NCBI RefSeq assembly: GCF_050859025.1
Contig: NZ_CP138200.1
Span: 2,852,001 to 2,916,000 of the forward strand
Source: Wukongibacter sp050859025
GTDB lineage: Bacteria > Bacillota > Clostridia > Peptostreptococcales > Caminicellaceae
DNA: 64,000 bases
Reading direction: 5' to 3'
In this document: positions 1-7,510 of the stretch, piece by piece
Layout: each line of letters opens with the position of its first letter
Numbering within the stretch: position 1 is the first letter of the stretch
Notes under the pieces: model-generated
What the model was told of the DNA's origin: nothing
Seen by the model: the letters and a program-made list of their open reading frames with translations, nothing else
The model's database searches: none
Translations under genes and position numbers: made by a program

Positions 1-1
1 T

Positions 2-958
2 CTGGAGATTTCATTGAAATGTAGGACAGATAAATTATATAGATATGATAAAATTTTGATTAATGAAATTAACAAAAGACATGAGCTTGAGATGGATGCA
101 TTAAAGAATAAGCTTAAGTATGAGCAGGAGAATGGCTTTTTGAATGAAAAAATTGAATATGAGAAGCTTAGGACTGAGTTTTTTACAAACCTATCCCATG
201 AGCTTAGAACGCCTTTAAATGTTATCTTTAGTGCTCAGCAAATCCTATCACTATTTGCAAGGGATTGCTTTGATGATAAAAGTGAAAAGGCTAATAAATA
301 TCTTAAGATAATTAAACAAAACTGCTACAGATTGATAAGATTAATAGGAAACTTGATTGATATCACCAAGATAGATGTAGGGAACTTCAATATCGAATTT
401 CAAAACTATGATATTGTGTATTTAATAAAGAGTATAGTCCTATCTGTAAATGATTTCATAAAGGATAAAGAAATAAGTCTAATATTTGAATCGTCTATAG
501 ATAAAAGGATAATTGCCTGTGATCCCGATAAGATAGAGAGAATAATATTAAACCTATTATCTAATGCTGTGAAGTTTACACCTAAGAATGGGAAAATATT
601 TGTGAATATCGGTGAAGAGAATGATAGGGTTTTAATATCTGTAAGAGATACAGGAATAGGGATACCTAAGGAAAAGCAGAATTCAATATTTGATAGATTT
701 GTACAGGTTGACAAATCTATTATACGAAAAAATGAGGGGAGCGGTATTGGACTATCTCTAGTAAAATCTTTGATTGAGATGCATGGAGGAAACATTAGTT
801 TAACCAGTAAAGAGGGAGAGGGTAGCGAATTTACAATAGAGTTACCGATTAATGTTTTAGATGTTTCAGTTTCAAATGAATACCAAGATGAGATAGCTTG
901 TACAAATCATGAAAAAGTTGAAAGAATAGATGTTGAGTTTTCAGATATATATCTCTAA
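2..958 (+). CDS. Sensor histidine kinase, C-terminal part (5' end outside window)
   Basis: The frame is open to the left edge, so the N-terminal sensor part is missing; an internal TTG at 14 is not convincing as a start because no ribosome-binding site precedes it. What remains is a charged, probably coiled-coil stretch followed by a full transmitter. The H-box reads NLSHELRTPLNV with the phospho-accepting His codon at 197-199. Further on are the N-box (NLLSNAVKFTPKNG), G1 (DTGIGIP), the F-box (FDRFVQVD) and G2 (GSGIGLSLVKS). This is a HisKA + HATPase_c kinase that autophosphorylates the His and passes phosphate to a response regulator. No response regulator gene is visible next to it; if one exists it must lie upstream. 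The following gene is glpP on the same strand with its own promoter-like sequence, so a functional link to glycerol is not implied. Confidence 0.93.
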   Translation: MEISLKCRTDKLYRYDKILINEINKRHELEMDALKNKLKYEQENGFLNEKIEYEKLRTEFFTNLSHELRTPLNVIFSAQQILSLFARDCFDDKSEKANKYLKIIKQNCYRLIRLIGNLIDITKIDVGNFNIEFQNYDIVYLIKSIVLSVNDFIKDKEISLIFESSIDKRIIACDPDKIERIILNLLSNAVKFTPKNGKIFVNIGEENDRVLISVRDTGIGIPKEKQNSIFDRFVQVDKSIIRKNEGSGIGLSLVKSLIEMHGGNISLTSKEGEGSEFTIELPINVLDVSVSNEYQDEIACTNHEKVERIDVEFSDIYL

Positions 959-1091
959 TGTAAATGAAAAAAATAGGAAAGACAGCCGGCTTTGATGATT
1001 TTTCCGTTTCAATGAATCACCAGTTTTTCATTTAAGTGAATAAGTGAAGGCTAGGGTTTACAAGTTGTTACAGGAATATCTAAAGGCCGGC

Positions 1092-1120
1092 TTGATTTTG
1101 TAATAAATAAATGCTATAAA
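1092..1120 (+). promoter_or_regulatory. Candidate sigma-A promoter of glpP
   Basis: TTGATT at 1092-1097 and TATAAA at 1115-1120 are separated by 17 bp, and glpP starts about 55 bp further on. Just upstream, the hexamer GCCGGC with a following TTGAT-like tail occurs twice (985 and 1086), which could pair over a loop of about 100 nt; I do not see a clear terminator for the kinase gene. Confidence 0.5.
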
Positions 1121-1176
1121 GCATAATATATTATGTTTATTTATGGTTATGAAATTGATCATTTAGGGGGAGTTGT

Positions 1177-1743
1177 ATGGAGGCGGGGTTTTATGAAAGA
1201 GTACATGAGAATCCAATAATTTGTGCAATTAGTAATCTAGAGAAATTAGATTTAGCACTTAAGTCACCATGTGAAATAATTTTTCTATTGAATGGTGATA
1301 TATTTAATTTAAAAAGTACCGTATCAAGAGCTAAGGAAAATAGGAAGTTAATATTTATCCATCTAGATTTAATGGAGGGATTCTCCAAGGATGTTATTGC
1401 CCTTAAGTATATAAGCAAAAATATTAAACCCGATGGCATAATTACTACAAAAAGTAGTCTAATAAGAATAGCAAAGGATATGAATATTTTTGCTATACAA
1501 AGACTGTTTTTACTGGATTCTCTGTCCCTTGAAACAGGAATTAAATCGGTTAGGGCTACGAGGCCCGACGCTGTTGAGATATTGCCGGGAATAATGCACA
1601 AGACTACAAAATATATTACAACAGAGCTAAAAACACCTGTAATAACTGGAGGTCTTATAAAGGATAAGGAGGATGTTGTATTGAGCTTAAAGTCGGGAGC
1701 CGTTGGAATTTCATCGAGTAATGAAAAGGTTTGGTATATGTAA
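1177..1743 (+). CDS. glpP: Glycerol-3-phosphate-responsive antiterminator GlpP
   Basis: A 188-residue protein of the GlpP family, full length. In Bacillus subtilis GlpP binds glycerol-3-phosphate and then the leader RNA of glpD and related genes, preventing early termination and stabilising the mRNA (established knowledge). The sequence shows the usual features: the N-terminal NPIICAISN, the IFLLNGDIFN strand, IKPDGIITTKSSLI, the SVRATRPDAVEILPG segment and the C-terminal TPVITGGLI followed by GAVGISSSN. These make up the TIM-barrel-like fold. The ATG at 1177 has AGGGGG six bases upstream. It opens the glycerol locus that follows (two small membrane proteins, glpK and a glycerol-3-phosphate oxidation module). 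A plausible RNA target is the terminator hairpin at 4509-4567 in front of the dehydrogenase genes; that pairing is inference. Confidence 0.92.
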   Translation: MEAGFYERVHENPIICAISNLEKLDLALKSPCEIIFLLNGDIFNLKSTVSRAKENRKLIFIHLDLMEGFSKDVIALKYISKNIKPDGIITTKSSLIRIAKDMNIFAIQRLFLLDSLSLETGIKSVRATRPDAVEILPGIMHKTTKYITTELKTPVITGGLIKDKEDVVLSLKSGAVGISSSNEKVWYM

Positions 1744-1815
1744 TCTAGTTAAATTTTATTAAAAAAGTTGTATATACTTGGACAAGACATCATATTAATT
1801 ATATAAGAAGCTTGA

Positions 1816-1877
1816 GTTGATATTTTTTATCAAATCTTATGATAGTCTAATATCCTATCTTGGTAAAAAATATCAAC
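1816..1877. promoter_or_regulatory. Long dyad, candidate upstream activator site
   Basis: Arms of 18 bp, 1816-1833 (GTTGATATTTTTTATCAA) and 1860-1877 (TTGGTAAAAAATATCAAC), are inverted copies with a single mismatch (a G:U pair in RNA), separated by 26 bp. The centre lies roughly 105 bp upstream of the sigma-54 -12 element at 1950-1953, the usual range for an enhancer bound by a sigma-54 activator. There is no T-run after the 3' arm on the + strand, so an ordinary terminator for glpP is unlikely. A weak sigma-A-like pair (TTGGAC 1778, TATATA 1800, 16 bp apart) precedes it, so a transcribed hairpin is the alternative. Confidence 0.45.
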
Positions 1878-1938
1878 TATGGAGGAAAAAATACATATAA
1901 TTCTGAATATTTTCAATGGAATGTAGTGTTCTCATTAT

Positions 1939-1953
1939 TGGCACGATACTTGC
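1939..1953 (+). promoter_or_regulatory. Sigma-54 (-24/-12) promoter of the glycerol locus
   Basis: TGGCAC at 1939-1944, GATAC, then TTGC at 1950-1953: the GG and GC dinucleotides are separated by exactly 10 bp as the RpoN consensus TGGCAC-N5-TTGC requires, and the surrounding bases (TTGGCACG, TTGCT) also fit. It lies about 65 bp before the GTG start at 2019. A sigma-54 activator gene is encoded at 7887-9302 at the end of the same cluster. A TATAAT-like string at 1957 overlaps but has no well-placed -35. Confidence 0.8.
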
Positions 1954-2018
1954 TACTATAATACATAACAAGTATCAAAAATCTTTGCTTTTATCAAAAT
2001 AGGGGAGGGGGTGTCTTA

Positions 2019-2381
2019 GTGAAACATTTTGGAACTATACTTGGAACAGCTATAGCTGGTATGTTTGTTATGAGTGTATGGGGAAAATTTGCAGATGCAT
2101 ATGGAATAGGCGGAGGATGGTTTGCAGGATTTATAATTATCGGAACAATGTGGTTTCTAAATCACTATGTTGGAATCCATAACAACGATGGAGCTTGGGT
2201 TGATATGGCATTAGGTATAGGTGTAGCTGGAACAATGAGGGGTGTATTTGAAAGTGGAATAGAGGCTGGTATTGCATCCTTACCAACCTTAGGAGTTGCT
2301 ATATTAGGCGGTATAGCTGGTGGTTATGCAGCTTATATGCTTGAGGTATACTTAGCAAAGAAGGCAGAAGCAGAGGCATAG
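2019..2381 (+). CDS. Small membrane protein, Lin0368-like putative glycerol transporter subunit (A)
   Basis: A very hydrophobic 120-residue protein with about four membrane segments and a charged C-terminal tail (LAKKAEAEA). It has a GTG start preceded by AGGGGAGGGGG (2001-2011). I recognise it with moderate confidence as the family named after Listeria Lin0368, described as a putative glycerol transporter subunit; the biochemical role is not established to my knowledge. It is clearly paralogous to the next gene: both carry WGK..D.(Y/W)G..GGW near residue 20-35, then IGT/VGT-x-W-x-LNH-x-VG, and then AW(V/I)DMA before a glycine-rich segment. The pair sits between glpP and glpK, where many Firmicutes encode the facilitator GlpF, and is read from a sigma-54 promoter. 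Inference: the two proteins form a hetero-oligomeric glycerol uptake system. Confidence 0.75.
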   Translation: MKHFGTILGTAIAGMFVMSVWGKFADAYGIGGGWFAGFIIIGTMWFLNHYVGIHNNDGAWVDMALGIGVAGTMRGVFESGIEAGIASLPTLGVAILGGIAGGYAAYMLEVYLAKKAEAEA

Positions 2382-2432
2382 GAGTATAGAATACATAATA
2401 AAGAATATACATGGAAAGGGGGAAGAAGATAG

Positions 2433-2768
2433 ATGAGCTTTGGTGCTGTAATAACAACCTTTACAGGAGCATTTATATTTCCATTTCTAATTAGATTATG
2501 TTGGGGAAAAATGTGTGATTCCTGGGGACCTATTGGTGGCTGGATGGCAGCGGGATTTATAGTTGGTACTGCTTGGACCCTAAATCATGGTGTAGGCTTT
2601 ATGGTACAATCGGGTCCAGCATGGATAGATATGGCTTGGGCAGCAGGAGTAGGTCTATTTGTAGCATCGGCAGCTTCAGGTGATGATGTAGGTAAGGGAT
2701 TGGTAAATGCGTTGTTCGCAATTATAGGCGGTGTACTTGGAGGATTTATACTTTCTTGTTTAGGTTAA
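2433..2768 (+). CDS. Small membrane protein, Lin0368-like putative glycerol transporter subunit (B)
   Basis: A 111-residue, almost entirely hydrophobic protein, start ATG 2433 after AAAGGGGGAAG. It aligns with the preceding gene over LCWGKMCDSWGPIGGW, IVGTAWTLNHGVG and AWIDMAWAAGVG, and then diverges (ASGDDVGKGL, then a last glycine-rich helix ending SCLG). It has one Asp-Asp pair in an otherwise nonpolar region. The 51-bp gap to the upstream paralogue contains only the ribosome-binding site, so the two are co-transcribed and probably translated in similar amounts. A tandem duplication followed by specialisation into two subunits is the simplest reading. It lacks the NPA motifs of aquaglyceroporins, so it is not a truncated GlpF. 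Confidence 0.72.
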   Translation: MSFGAVITTFTGAFIFPFLIRLCWGKMCDSWGPIGGWMAAGFIVGTAWTLNHGVGFMVQSGPAWIDMAWAAGVGLFVASAASGDDVGKGLVNALFAIIGGVLGGFILSCLG

Positions 2769-2792
2769 TTTATAATTATAGAGTTTAACTTG

Positions 2793-2839
2793 AGATAAGC
2801 AACTTCAAAGGATTCATTGAAACTTGGAGTTGCTTATCT
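2793..2839. repeat. Hairpin between transporter pair and glpK
   Basis: AGATAAGCAACT (2793-2804) and AGTTGCTTATCT (2828-2839) are perfect 12-bp inverted copies around a 23-nt loop, without a following T-run. It may attenuate or stabilise the mRNA between the two small genes and glpK. No second promoter is obvious after it. Confidence 0.55.
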
Positions 2840-2926
2840 ATGATTCAAAGTAATATAACTTGGGATATTTAATCTAGTCCCTTGTTTCTAGCCATAATAA
2901 AAAGGAAATTAGGAGGGGGAAAAACT

Positions 2927-4420
2927 ATGGAAAAGAAGTACATACTAGCATTAGACCAAGGAACTACAAGCTCAAGGGCAATCATATTCAATCATGACGG
3001 CGAAATTGTAAAGGTAGCTCAAAAAGAGTTTACTCAAATTTATCCTAAGGCAGGCTGGGTAGAGCATGATGCAATGGAAATCTGGGGATCTCAAAGTGGA
3101 GTTGCTAGAGAGGTATTAGAAACTGCTGGTATAAGTCCAGAAGAAGTAGCTGCAATCGGTATCACAAACCAAAGAGAGACAACTGTAGTATGGGATAAAA
3201 ATACTGGAAAGCCTGTATATAATGCTATAGTATGGCAGTGTAGAAGAACTGCTGGTATCTGTGATGAGTTAAAGGAACGTGGACTTGAAAGCTATATCAG
3301 AGAAAATACAGGACTTGTTGTGGATGCTTATTTCTCAGGTACTAAGGTTAAGTGGATACTTGACAACGTTGAGGGAGCAAGGGAAAAGGGTGACTTGCTA
3401 TTTGGTAATATAGATACTTGGTTAATATGGAATCTTACAAGGGGTAAGGTACACGTGACAGACTACTCTAATGCATCTAGAACTATGCTATATAACATTA
3501 AGGAGCTTAAGTGGGATGAAAAAATCCTTAAGGAATTAGGAATACCTGCTTCAATACTTCCAGAGGTCAAGCAATCAAGTGAAGTATACGGACATACCGA
3601 TCCAAAGACCTTTGGCGGAGCAGAGATACCTATAGCCGGCATAGCGGGAGATCAGCAGGCAGCTCTATTTGGTCAAGCATGTTATGAGCCAGGTATGGCT
3701 AAGAATACCTATGGAACAGGCTGTTTTATGCTTATGAATACGGGAGAAGAAATGGTTCCATCAAATAATGGACTTTTAACTACAATAGCTTGGGGTGTAG
3801 ATGGCAAGGTAGAATATGCTCTAGAGGGAAGTATATTTGTAGCAGGTGCATCAGTACAATGGCTTCGTGATGAATTGAGATTGATTGACGATGCAAAGGA
3901 TAGTGAATACTTTGCAACACAAGTAGAAGATACAAATGGTGTATACGTAGTACCTGCATTTGTTGGTCTTGGAGCACCGTATTGGGATATGTATGCTAGG
4001 GGAACTATAGTAGGACTTACCCGTGGAGCAAATAGAAATCACTTGATTAGAGCAACCCTTGAGTCAATTGCTTACCAAACTAGAGACGTACTTGAAGCAA
4101 TGCAGGATGATTCTGGGATTGACTTACAATCTCTTAAGGTAGATGGAGGAGCAGTTGCAAACAACTTCCTAATGCAGTTCCAGTCAGATGTACTTGGAGT
4201 ACCTGTAGAACGACCAGTTGTTGCGGAGACTACAGCACTTGGTGCAGCATACCTAGCTGGTTTAGCTGTTGGATTCTGGGATAGTAAGGAAGAGATAGGT
4301 AAGAAGTGGGCTGTAGACAAACATTTCAATCCTGCAATGGGTGATGAGCTTAGAGAAAAGAAATATGCAGGATGGAAGAAAGCTGTTGAGAGAGCTTGTA
4401 AATGGGAAACTGCTGGATAA
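2927..4420 (+). CDS. glpK: Glycerol kinase
   Basis: Phosphorylates glycerol to sn-glycerol-3-phosphate with ATP in the cytosol. Starting at ATG 2927, seven bases after AGGAGGGGG, the product is 497 residues, the usual GlpK length; an in-frame upstream TTG at 2882 has no such site. The FGGY-kinase signature is present: ALDQGTTSSRAIIF at the N-terminus, WQCRRT, the substrate region GYFSGTK-like (DAYFSGTKVKWIL), GIAGDQQAALFGQ, then NTYGTGCFMLMNTG, and the second domain with APYWDMYARG and KVDGGAVANNF. In Firmicutes GlpK is often activated by PTS phosphorylation of a His in a short loop (knowledge); I did not verify that residue here. It lies downstream of the putative glycerol transporter pair and upstream of the dehydrogenase module, completing the uptake-phosphorylation-oxidation order. 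Confidence 0.97.
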   Translation: MEKKYILALDQGTTSSRAIIFNHDGEIVKVAQKEFTQIYPKAGWVEHDAMEIWGSQSGVAREVLETAGISPEEVAAIGITNQRETTVVWDKNTGKPVYNAIVWQCRRTAGICDELKERGLESYIRENTGLVVDAYFSGTKVKWILDNVEGAREKGDLLFGNIDTWLIWNLTRGKVHVTDYSNASRTMLYNIKELKWDEKILKELGIPASILPEVKQSSEVYGHTDPKTFGGAEIPIAGIAGDQQAALFGQACYEPGMAKNTYGTGCFMLMNTGEEMVPSNNGLLTTIAWGVDGKVEYALEGSIFVAGASVQWLRDELRLIDDAKDSEYFATQVEDTNGVYVVPAFVGLGAPYWDMYARGTIVGLTRGANRNHLIRATLESIAYQTRDVLEAMQDDSGIDLQSLKVDGGAVANNFLMQFQSDVLGVPVERPVVAETTALGAAYLAGLAVGFWDSKEEIGKKWAVDKHFNPAMGDELREKKYAGWKKAVERACKWETAG

Positions 4421-4441
4421 TTCGAAAAATTCTGTATGAAC

Positions 4442-4471
4442 TATAACATTTTTGGAGATTCATGATATAAT
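4442..4471 (+). promoter_or_regulatory. Candidate sigma-A promoter before the glycerol-3-phosphate oxidation module
   Basis: TATAAT at 4466-4471 is a consensus -10; the -35 (TATAAC, 4442, 18 bp upstream) is weak. A start near 4478 would give a leader that runs through the terminator at 4509-4567 before reaching the coding region at 4747, the layout expected for antitermination control. Confidence 0.45.
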
Positions 4472-4508
4472 AGTATTAAGAAGTTAATACTTAGGCATGA
4501 GACTTGGA

Positions 4509-4567
4509 GAGCCGTACTAGCTTAATCCTATGGAAGGATAGGATTAGCTAAGTACGGCTTTTTATTT
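4509..4567 (+). terminator. Intrinsic terminator / possible GlpP-controlled attenuator
   Basis: AGCCGTACT and TTAATCCTAT pair with ATAGGATTA and AGTACGGCT in a stem of about 20 bp interrupted by small bulges, followed by TTTTTATTT. It is either the terminator of glpK or, because a -10 box lies just upstream and 180 nt of leader follow, an attenuator for the dehydrogenase operon. The B. subtilis glpD leader is organised in this way. Confidence 0.8.
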
Positions 4568-4746
4568 ACCATAGAAACCGCAATAAATCTTTTACATTTT
4601 GATTTCTTGAATATTCCTAAAAGCTTTGGATATTCAAACAACTAAAAATGTAGATTTATAAGTGCTTTCTATATAGCTAACTGCTGGTTTATAAAGTTCA
4701 TATTATAAAAGTGAGTAGAATTCCAACTAAAAAAGGTGGGGTAGTA

Positions 4747-6228
4747 ATGTATGATGTGGCTATAATTGGTGCTGGGATTATGGGTACTTTTATAGCAAGG
4801 GAGTTATCCAGATTTAAACTGGATATAGCTCTAATTGATAAAGATAATGATGTATCAAATGGAACAACTAAAGCTAATAGTGCCATAGTTCATGCAGGAT
4901 ATGATGCTAAATTTGGCACAAATAAGGGGAAATTTAATGCCTTGGGGAACCCTATGTTTGATAAAGTCTGCGAGGAACTCGATGTGCCCTTAAAGAGAAT
5001 CGGTTCTCTCGTTGTAGGCTTTAATGAAGAAGATATGAAAACAATTAAAAAACTTTATGAAAATGGGATGAAGCTAGGAATACCGAATATGAAAATTTTA
5101 GATTACAAGGGAGTTAAAAAGAAGGAGCCTAATATTAGTGACATAGTTACTAGCGCTTTATATGCTCCTACCTGTGGTATAGTTGGCCCGTGGGAACTTG
5201 CCATAGCCCTAGCTGAAAATGCTGTAGAGAATGGAGTAGAGTTATTATTAAACAATGAAGTAAAGGACATAAGGAAGGAAGAAGGTATATATAGAATTAT
5301 TACAGGAGATCAGGAAATCCTTTGTCGATACGTAATTAACTGTGCGGGGGTCTATGCTGATAAAATTAGCAATATGGTATCATCACCATATTTTAAAATA
5401 ACCCCGAGAAGAGGGCAATACTATATACTTGATAAAAGTGCTGGAGGAATAGTTAATACAGTTGTATTTCAATGTCCAACAAAGCTAGGTAAGGGTGTAT
5501 TAGTGGCACCTACTGTTCATGGAAATGTAATTATAGGTCCCGATGCAGAGAATCTAGAGGATAGAGAGGATCTAAGCACAACGGCAGAAAGACTACGGTT
5601 TGTAAGAAATTCTGCAATAAGAAGTATTTCTAATATACCCTTTAATAAGGTAATTACTTCCTTCGCAGGACTTAGGGCAGAACCAAGTACAGGTGATTTC
5701 ATTATTGAGGAAGTAAAGGATGCAAAGGGTTTTATAAACGTTGCAGGGATAAAATCACCAGGATTATCGTCATCACCAGCTATTGCAAAGTATGTGGTGG
5801 AATTGGTTAAGAAAATAGCTGGGGGACTAGAAGAAAAACAGGACTTTAAACCACGAAGAAAGGGCATAGTAAACTTCGATAGCCTAATCGATAGTAAAAA
5901 GGAAAGATTGATACAAGAAGATCCTAGATACGGAAGAATAATTTGTAGATGTGAAAATGTAACAGAGAGAGAAATAGTTGATGCTATAAATAGGAATGCT
6001 GGAGCAACAACGGTAGATGGAGTAAAGAGAAGGGTAAGACCAGGAACGGGAAGGTGTCAAGGCGGTTTTTGCGGACCCAGGGTTGTAGAGATATTGGCTA
6101 GGGAGCTAGGCATGGATATGAATAGTATTGTTAAGGATGGAAAGGGATCATACATTCTTACTGAGGAAACAAAGGGGAAAAATTTATGTAATGCTGACAA
6201 ATTAATAGCAGTGTCAAATGAAGAGTAA
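4747..6228 (+). CDS. GlpA-like FAD-dependent glycerol-3-phosphate dehydrogenase with BFD [2Fe-2S] domain
   Basis: Probably the catalytic subunit that oxidises glycerol-3-phosphate to dihydroxyacetone phosphate. Residues 1-400 form a DAO-type FAD domain: DVAIIGAGIMGTFIAREL, then an acidic strand end LIDKDNDVSNGTTKANSAIVH and the conserved AGLRAEP/DFIIEE region. The last 90 residues form a bacterioferritin-associated-ferredoxin-like domain with the four Cys ligands in CRCENVT and GRCQGGFCGPR. The ATG at 4747 follows AAAGGTGGGG; an in-frame GTG at 4711 lacks a good site. With 493 residues it is the anaerobic, cluster-bearing version rather than the aerobic GlpD. It ends 17 bp before the next oxidoreductase and forms one operon with it and the DUF1667 gene. 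The same fold also serves 2-hydroxyglutarate oxidases, but the locus makes glycerol-3-phosphate the likely substrate. Confidence 0.88.
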   Translation: MYDVAIIGAGIMGTFIARELSRFKLDIALIDKDNDVSNGTTKANSAIVHAGYDAKFGTNKGKFNALGNPMFDKVCEELDVPLKRIGSLVVGFNEEDMKTIKKLYENGMKLGIPNMKILDYKGVKKKEPNISDIVTSALYAPTCGIVGPWELAIALAENAVENGVELLLNNEVKDIRKEEGIYRIITGDQEILCRYVINCAGVYADKISNMVSSPYFKITPRRGQYYILDKSAGGIVNTVVFQCPTKLGKGVLVAPTVHGNVIIGPDAENLEDREDLSTTAERLRFVRNSAIRSISNIPFNKVITSFAGLRAEPSTGDFIIEEVKDAKGFINVAGIKSPGLSSSPAIAKYVVELVKKIAGGLEEKQDFKPRRKGIVNFDSLIDSKKERLIQEDPRYGRIICRCENVTEREIVDAINRNAGATTVDGVKRRVRPGTGRCQGGFCGPRVVEILARELGMDMNSIVKDGKGSYILTEETKGKNLCNADKLIAVSNEE

Positions 6229-6245
6229 AGGAAGTGAAAAGGGTG

Positions 6246-7508
6246 ATGAAATATGACATTGTTGTTGTTGGCGGAGGGCCAGCAGGACTGGCAGCGGCAA
6301 TTGAAGCAAAGCACAGAGGTGTAGATAGCATATTAGTTATAGAAAGAGATCGAGAGTTAGGTGGGATTTTACAGCAGTGCATTCATAATGGGTTTGGTCT
6401 TCATATATTTAAAGAAGAGCTAACGGGACCAGAATATGCAGAAAGATTCATAGAGGAGCTAGTTGAAGAGGGTATAGAATACAAATTGAATACTATGGTT
6501 TTAGATATTACTAAGGAAAGGGAATTAAGGGCTGTTAATTCTGTCGATGGATTTATTAGAATTAGTGCAAAGGCGATAATCCTAGCAATGGGTTGTAGAG
6601 AAAGAACACGGGGAGCTATTAATATACCCGGTACTAGACCTTCAGGGGTCTTAACAGCTGGTACAGCCCAAAGATATATCAACATGGAAGGTTACATGGT
6701 GGGGAAAAAGGTCTTTATTCTTGGTTCAGGAGATATAGGACTAATCATGGCAAGAAGAATGACCTTAGAGGGAGCCGATGTCAAGGCTGTAGCTGAATTG
6801 ATGCCCTATTCAGGAGGGCTGACAAGAAATATCGTTCAGTGTCTAGAGGACTATGATATTCCGTTACTATTAAATCATACTGTAATTGAAATAATAGGAA
6901 AGGAAAGAATCGAGGGTGTAATAGTTGCGAAGGTTGATGAGAATAGAAAGCCTATAAAGGGCTCTGAAAAGCATTATGGGTGTGATACATTGTTGCTATC
7001 TGTTGGTCTAATACCTGAAAACGAGTTATCTATGAGCGTAGGAATTCAAATAGACAATATAACAGGTGGGCTGGTAGTTAATGAATCAATGGAAACATCT
7101 GTTGAAGGAATTTTTGGATGTGGTAATGTTGTACACGTACATGACCTAGTTGATTTTGTTACTGAAGAGAGTAGAAGGGCAGGAAAAAATGCTGCTAGAT
7201 TTGTGAAGAAAGAGTTGAGAAATCATGGGCCAATAATTGAAACGAAGGCGGAGAAAGGTATAAGCTATATTGTACCTCATAAAATAAGGATTCTAAATTT
7301 AGAAGAGAAGCTAGATATATTTATGAGGGTTAATGATATATATATGGGTGCTAAAATCGTAGTAAAATCCGATAAAGGGATAATTAAGAAATTTAACAGA
7401 CCTCATATGACACCAGGCGAGATGGAACATATAGTCCTAGATGCAGATATATTAAAAGAAAATAAAGTATCGAAGCTATCAATCTATGTAGAAAGTGAGG
7501 GGAGCTAG
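6246..7508 (+). CDS. NAD(P)/FAD-dependent oxidoreductase of the glycerol-3-phosphate module
   Basis: A pyridine nucleotide-disulfide oxidoreductase-type flavoprotein, about 420 residues. It has an N-terminal FAD motif (VVGGGPAGLAAA), a redox-adjacent segment GCRERTRGA, the second nucleotide-binding motif FILGSGDIGLIMARRM, and the C-terminal FAD motif FGCGNVVHVHDLVDFVTEESRRAGKNAA. Known relatives transfer electrons between the dehydrogenase flavin and NAD(H) or another carrier; which direction applies here is inference. The start is uncertain within 12 bp: GTG 6234, GTG 6243 and ATG 6246 are all in frame, and AAAGGAAG at 6227 best serves the later ones. It sits between the GlpA-like protein and the DUF1667 protein, an arrangement that recurs in Clostridia in place of glpABC. 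Confidence 0.88.
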   Translation: MKYDIVVVGGGPAGLAAAIEAKHRGVDSILVIERDRELGGILQQCIHNGFGLHIFKEELTGPEYAERFIEELVEEGIEYKLNTMVLDITKERELRAVNSVDGFIRISAKAIILAMGCRERTRGAINIPGTRPSGVLTAGTAQRYINMEGYMVGKKVFILGSGDIGLIMARRMTLEGADVKAVAELMPYSGGLTRNIVQCLEDYDIPLLLNHTVIEIIGKERIEGVIVAKVDENRKPIKGSEKHYGCDTLLLSVGLIPENELSMSVGIQIDNITGGLVVNESMETSVEGIFGCGNVVHVHDLVDFVTEESRRAGKNAARFVKKELRNHGPIIETKAEKGISYIVPHKIRILNLEEKLDIFMRVNDIYMGAKIVVKSDKGIIKKFNRPHMTPGEMEHIVLDADILKENKVSKLSIYVESEGS

Positions 7509-7510
7509 AA

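Noticed and set aside
1744..1877. The 1816-1877 dyad as a terminator of glpP
   Set aside because: There is no T-run after the 3' arm on the + strand; the position relative to the sigma-54 promoter fits an activator site better, although a transcribed hairpin cannot be excluded.
1943..1962. Sigma-A promoter using TATAAT at 1957
   Set aside because: No acceptable -35 at 16-18 bp; the overlapping -24/-12 element is exact.
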